Source: a virus. Taken from it: a stretch of DNA of 22,601 nucleotides. The DNA is taken from positions 1 to 22,601 of the IMG/VR virus record IMGVR_UViG_3300044643_000642; one strand, given 5' to 3'. Below, piece by piece: positions 22,250 through 22,601 of the stretch. Numbering within the stretch: the stretch's first letter is position 1; the number at the start of each line of letters is the position of its first letter. The notes under the pieces were generated by a model. That model was not told the origin of the DNA and searched no databases. It saw nothing but the letters and a program-made list of their open reading frames with translations. Made by a program: the position numbers and the translations under genes.

Positions 22250-22601
22250 ACCCGCCCCCCATCCAACGTAGCCCAGCGCGCCACCGAATTACCCACGTCC
22301 TCCAGCGTTGCCCATTCACAATCAGGCCCCCCGCGCAATCCCTTGTACGCCGCGCCCGCGTTACGCACCGGCCGCGGCGCATCCACCGGTCCGCGAGTAG
22401 CCTCGCGCATCTCGCGCTCTGACCGGCGCTTTTCCATCATCGCTTCAGTACCTCGGCGGGCACCTTCAGCGCGTCTCTTTGCCACGCATGCAGCACAGCG
22501 GGTGGCTGTGGTCAGGCCACTTATAAACGCACTGCAATCCTCGCAGTTACGCTCGGACGGCGTCGCTTCTTTTTTTGCATCTAAGTACTCTCGCCGCGCC
22601 T
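22246..22601 (-). CDS. Zinc-ribbon protein, cut by the right edge
   Basis: The frame is open from the edge to the stop at 22246, so the 5' end is outside the window. An in-frame GTG at 22485 would drop the most informative part, so I do not take it as the start. The visible part has NCEDC and RCAAC, a C-x2-C-x12-C-x2-C zinc ribbon typical of small phage regulators and recombination partners, followed by a highly charged stretch (KRRAEGARRGTEAMMEKRRSE) and a C-terminal part with LEDVGNSVARWATL. No enzyme motif is visible. It is coupled to the helicase start by a four-base overlap. Confidence 0.6.
   Translation of the reverse strand, partial: ARREYLDAKKEATPSERNCEDCSAFISGLTTATRCAACVAKRRAEGARRGTEAMMEKRRSEREMREATRGPVDAPRPVRNAGAAYKGLRGGPDCEWATLEDVGNSVARWATLDGGRV

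Noticed and set aside
22246-22485. 79-residue gene starting at GTG 22485
   Set aside because: The frame continues open to the right edge and the zinc-ribbon cysteines lie upstream of the GTG, so the gene is more likely partial.

Overview
The window is part of a tailed double-stranded DNA phage or prophage with a lambda-like (siphovirus) virion plan. Every gene I can support lies on the minus strand, so the genome is transcribed from the right edge to the left. The sequence is GC-rich with strong AAGGAGG-type ribosome binding sites, and most neighbouring genes overlap by 1-20 bases (ATGA, TAATG or longer). This suits a long operon in a GC-rich bacterial host, but nothing here identifies the host. 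I see no integrase, repressor, lysis gene or tRNA.

Right part (about 22601 to 15183), early and replication genes in transcription order: a zinc-ribbon protein cut by the right edge, an SNF2-type helicase coupled to an SPPF-type DNA methyltransferase, three small unknown proteins, a RusA-type Holliday junction resolvase, a HicA-like orphan, a small protein of unknown function, a glycosyltransferase of the TET-associated (TAGT) type, a winged-helix replication initiator, and three unrecognised small genes. The initiator gene carries in its middle an unusually regular block of decamer iterons and 20-bp palindromes. This is a strong candidate for the replication origin, in the same position as lambda ori inside gene O.

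Left part (about 15076 to 1), virion genes in lambda order: small terminase, large terminase (GpA type), gpW-like joiner, lambda-type portal, one fused protease-scaffold-major capsid gene, a capsid decoration protein, head-tail joining and completion proteins (with a 40-residue ORF between two of them), tail terminator, tail tube, tail assembly chaperone with a -1 frameshift extension, tape measure, two tandem gpM-like paralogs, and a large tail-tip protein that runs off the left edge.

Three expression features stand out. An A_AAA_AAC slippery site abuts the stop codon of the tail chaperone. A perfect internal Shine-Dalgarno in the protease-capsid fusion would give a separate scaffold-capsid product. 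A strong hairpin lies between the capsid and decoration genes. The tail-tip protein appears to fuse a gpL-type four-cysteine domain to a gpJ-like hub.
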